Assembly (NCBI GenBank): GCA_963743325.1
Contig: CAVUOZ010000005.1
Span: forward strand, 558,001 to 622,000
Origin: DATFVA01 sp963743325
GTDB lineage: Bacteria; Bacteroidota; Ignavibacteria; Ignavibacteriales; Ignavibacteriaceae
Length of the DNA stretch: 64,000 nucleotides
Direction of reading: 5' to 3'
How positions within the stretch are numbered: position 1 is the first letter of the stretch; each line of letters opens with the position of its first letter. Of the stretch, positions 62,818-64,000 are shown in pieces. The notes below the pieces were generated by a model. That model worked only from the letters and a program-made list of their open reading frames with translations, did no database searches and was not told the origin of the DNA. A program made the translations under genes and the position numbers.

Positions 62818-64000
62818 TTATTTTCCTCAGTTTTAGTATTTGTTAATTTCGACGGATCCACTTTATTAATCTTATTATTCTCTTTAAAGAATTCCAATAA
62901 CTTCTGATCTCTGAGTCTTTCGGCAAAATTAGAAGATTTGTAATAGTTAAGCAATTTATCTTCCGGTAACCCGGTTTTCTCTGCATCTTTCTTCACGAGC
63001 TCCTGTAAATCGGCATCAGTAACATCGATATTTTCTTTTTTCTCTATCTCATTCTTTATCAGGTACCATTTTACCTCGTGCTCTGCATAATTTTTTAATC
63101 TTTTTGCAGCTTCTTCCCGATCATATTTGCGGTAGCCCTGTTTCTTAACTTCCTTTTCCTCCCGCTCGATCAGATCGTTGAGAAAATTTTTAGTAAGAGA
63201 TGCAGGCGGTATAAAATCATTTGCTTTGACTATTTCCTGGATCAGTTTATCTCTTGTAATTTCTTCGGTTCTCTGATCATAATATTTCTGAATATCATTT
63301 TTAATATTTTCCCTAAAATCCTTTTCGTTATCAGCTTTATTGTTCGTTATCTTTTTAACGAATTCTTCTTCAAGCTCGGGGAGGATATATTTCTTAATCT
63401 CTTTAACCCCAGCTTTGTATAGATATTCTTCTTTAACATTTTCCTCCTCACCTTTATCATTCTTGATTTTTCTTTCATCGGTGAATGTAAATTCAAATGT
63501 ATCACCGACTTTCTTGCCTCTTGATTTTTCAACGATATCCTTCTGCACATTTTCATTTGAAAGATCTACATCGAACGTCTCAGGTTTACTTCCCTCATAC
63601 GGCTCGCCTTTGTCATTCACTCTCTGGAGATTTAATTTAATATTATAATTATTATCCTCTCCGACAATTTCTTCCTCAACCTGTGTTGCATTAGCTTTCC
63701 GGATATGCTGTATTTCATTCTCAACTTCCTCTTCCGTCACGTTGAAATCGGGGATATCTATGCTGATGTCTTTGTATCCTTTAACATCGAGCCGGGGAAT
63801 AATTTCATAGTGAACTTTAAAATGGAAATCCTCACCGGGATTGAATTTTATATCGGATAATACAGGCTGTCCGATGGGTTGAAGGTTTTTATCCTTTACG
63901 ATTTTCCAGAAACTGCTGTTGGCTACCTTTTCGGATGCCTCATATTCAAGAGCATCACCGTACATTTTTTTAATCATCGATACGGGAACCTTACCTTTTC
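62814..64000 (-). CDS. tig: trigger factor, N-terminal part outside the window
   Basis: A ribosome-bound chaperone and peptidyl-prolyl isomerase. The frame stays open to the right edge, and the added residues read 'KGKVPVS' before 'MIKKMYGDALEYE', matching the ribosome-binding domain; the internal Met near 63977 is not the start. The FKBP-like middle domain ('PYEGSKPETFDVDLSNENVQ') and the helical C-terminal domain are complete, ending in a Lys- and Thr-rich tail. About 395 residues are visible. It overlaps clpP by four bases. Confidence 0.93.
   Translation of the reverse strand, partial: KGKVPVSMIKKMYGDALEYEASEKVANSSFWKIVKDKNLQPIGQPVLSDIKFNPGEDFHFKVHYEIIPRLDVKGYKDISIDIPDFNVTEEEVENEIQHIRKANATQVEEEIVGEDNNYNIKLNLQRVNDKGEPYEGSKPETFDVDLSNENVQKDIVEKSRGKKVGDTFEFTFTDERKIKNDKGEEENVKEEYLYKAGVKEIKKYILPELEEEFVKKITNNKADNEKDFRENIKNDIQKYYDQRTEEITRDKLIQEIVKANDFIPPASLTKNFLNDLIEREEKEVKKQGYRKYDREEAAKRLKNYAEHEVKWYLIKNEIEKKENIDVTDADLQELVKKDAEKTGLPEDKLLNYYKSSNFAERLRDQKLLEFFKENNKINKVDPSKLTNTKTEENK

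Overview
The window looks like chromosomal DNA of an Ignavibacteria-type member of the Bacteroidota/Chlorobiota group, probably a free-living, respiring, non-photosynthetic organism. The reasons are: AT-rich DNA with weak or absent Shine-Dalgarno sites before many genes; type IX secretion genes (PorU, PorV) and proteins ending in the 'NYPNPFNPST' sorting domain; alternative complex III (Act) beside an A2-type cytochrome c oxidase; a DUF3417-type glucan phosphorylase; and YbbR, RuvX and BMC-shell genes. This assignment is inference from gene content.

Layout: 1-2300, a TonB C-terminal fragment and a leftward operon (NHL protein, DUF2085 protein, two membrane proteins). 2545-3792, a type IX-sorted protein broken by one stop. 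4018-5827, an unusual array downstream of tRNA-Glu(CUC) in which the 3' half of the tRNA is repeated six times with a hairpin in its T-loop; two units carry identical GIY-YIG nuclease genes, and a similar remnant lies downstream of tRNA-Gln(CUG). 6009-8024, ferredoxin, endonuclease III, HD hydrolase and peroxiredoxin. 8181-20602, a secretion and surface block: PorU, PorV, an M6-like protein without its zinc motif, a PD40/beta-barrel metalloprotease-like protein and a DUF5683-like protein. 20984-32773, housekeeping genes (der, NAD(P)H oxidoreductase, upp, TPR protein, rsh, ruvX, ybbR-like, tmk, S41 protease) with two BMC shell genes between them. 32814-35529, glycolate oxidase-type glcD/glcF.

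35926-50815 is one long respiratory locus: ActA, a small protein, ActB, ActC, a fused ActD-ActE, ActF, a monohaem cytochrome c, Sco, CoxA, CoxC, CoxD-like subunit IV, CoxB, CtaB and a membrane-anchored cytochrome c. Quinol electrons would pass through Act and cytochrome c to the oxidase. As given, ActC (twice), ActD, CoxA and the last cytochrome carry single-base frameshifts, and a type IX-sorted gene at 50991-53922 carries about nine. Four of five in the respiratory genes are +1, which suggests either sequence error or real decay; reads would decide. 54083-64000 holds glucan phosphorylase, a GT4 glycosyltransferase, an AAA+/VWA pair, a beta-lactamase-fold hydrolase with TPRs, clpP and tig (running off the edge).

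The best candidate for something undescribed is the tRNA-half/GIY-YIG/hairpin array at 4018-5730. Second is the orphan BMC shell pair, one of which has an atypical pore loop and a Rho-N/SAP-like tail.
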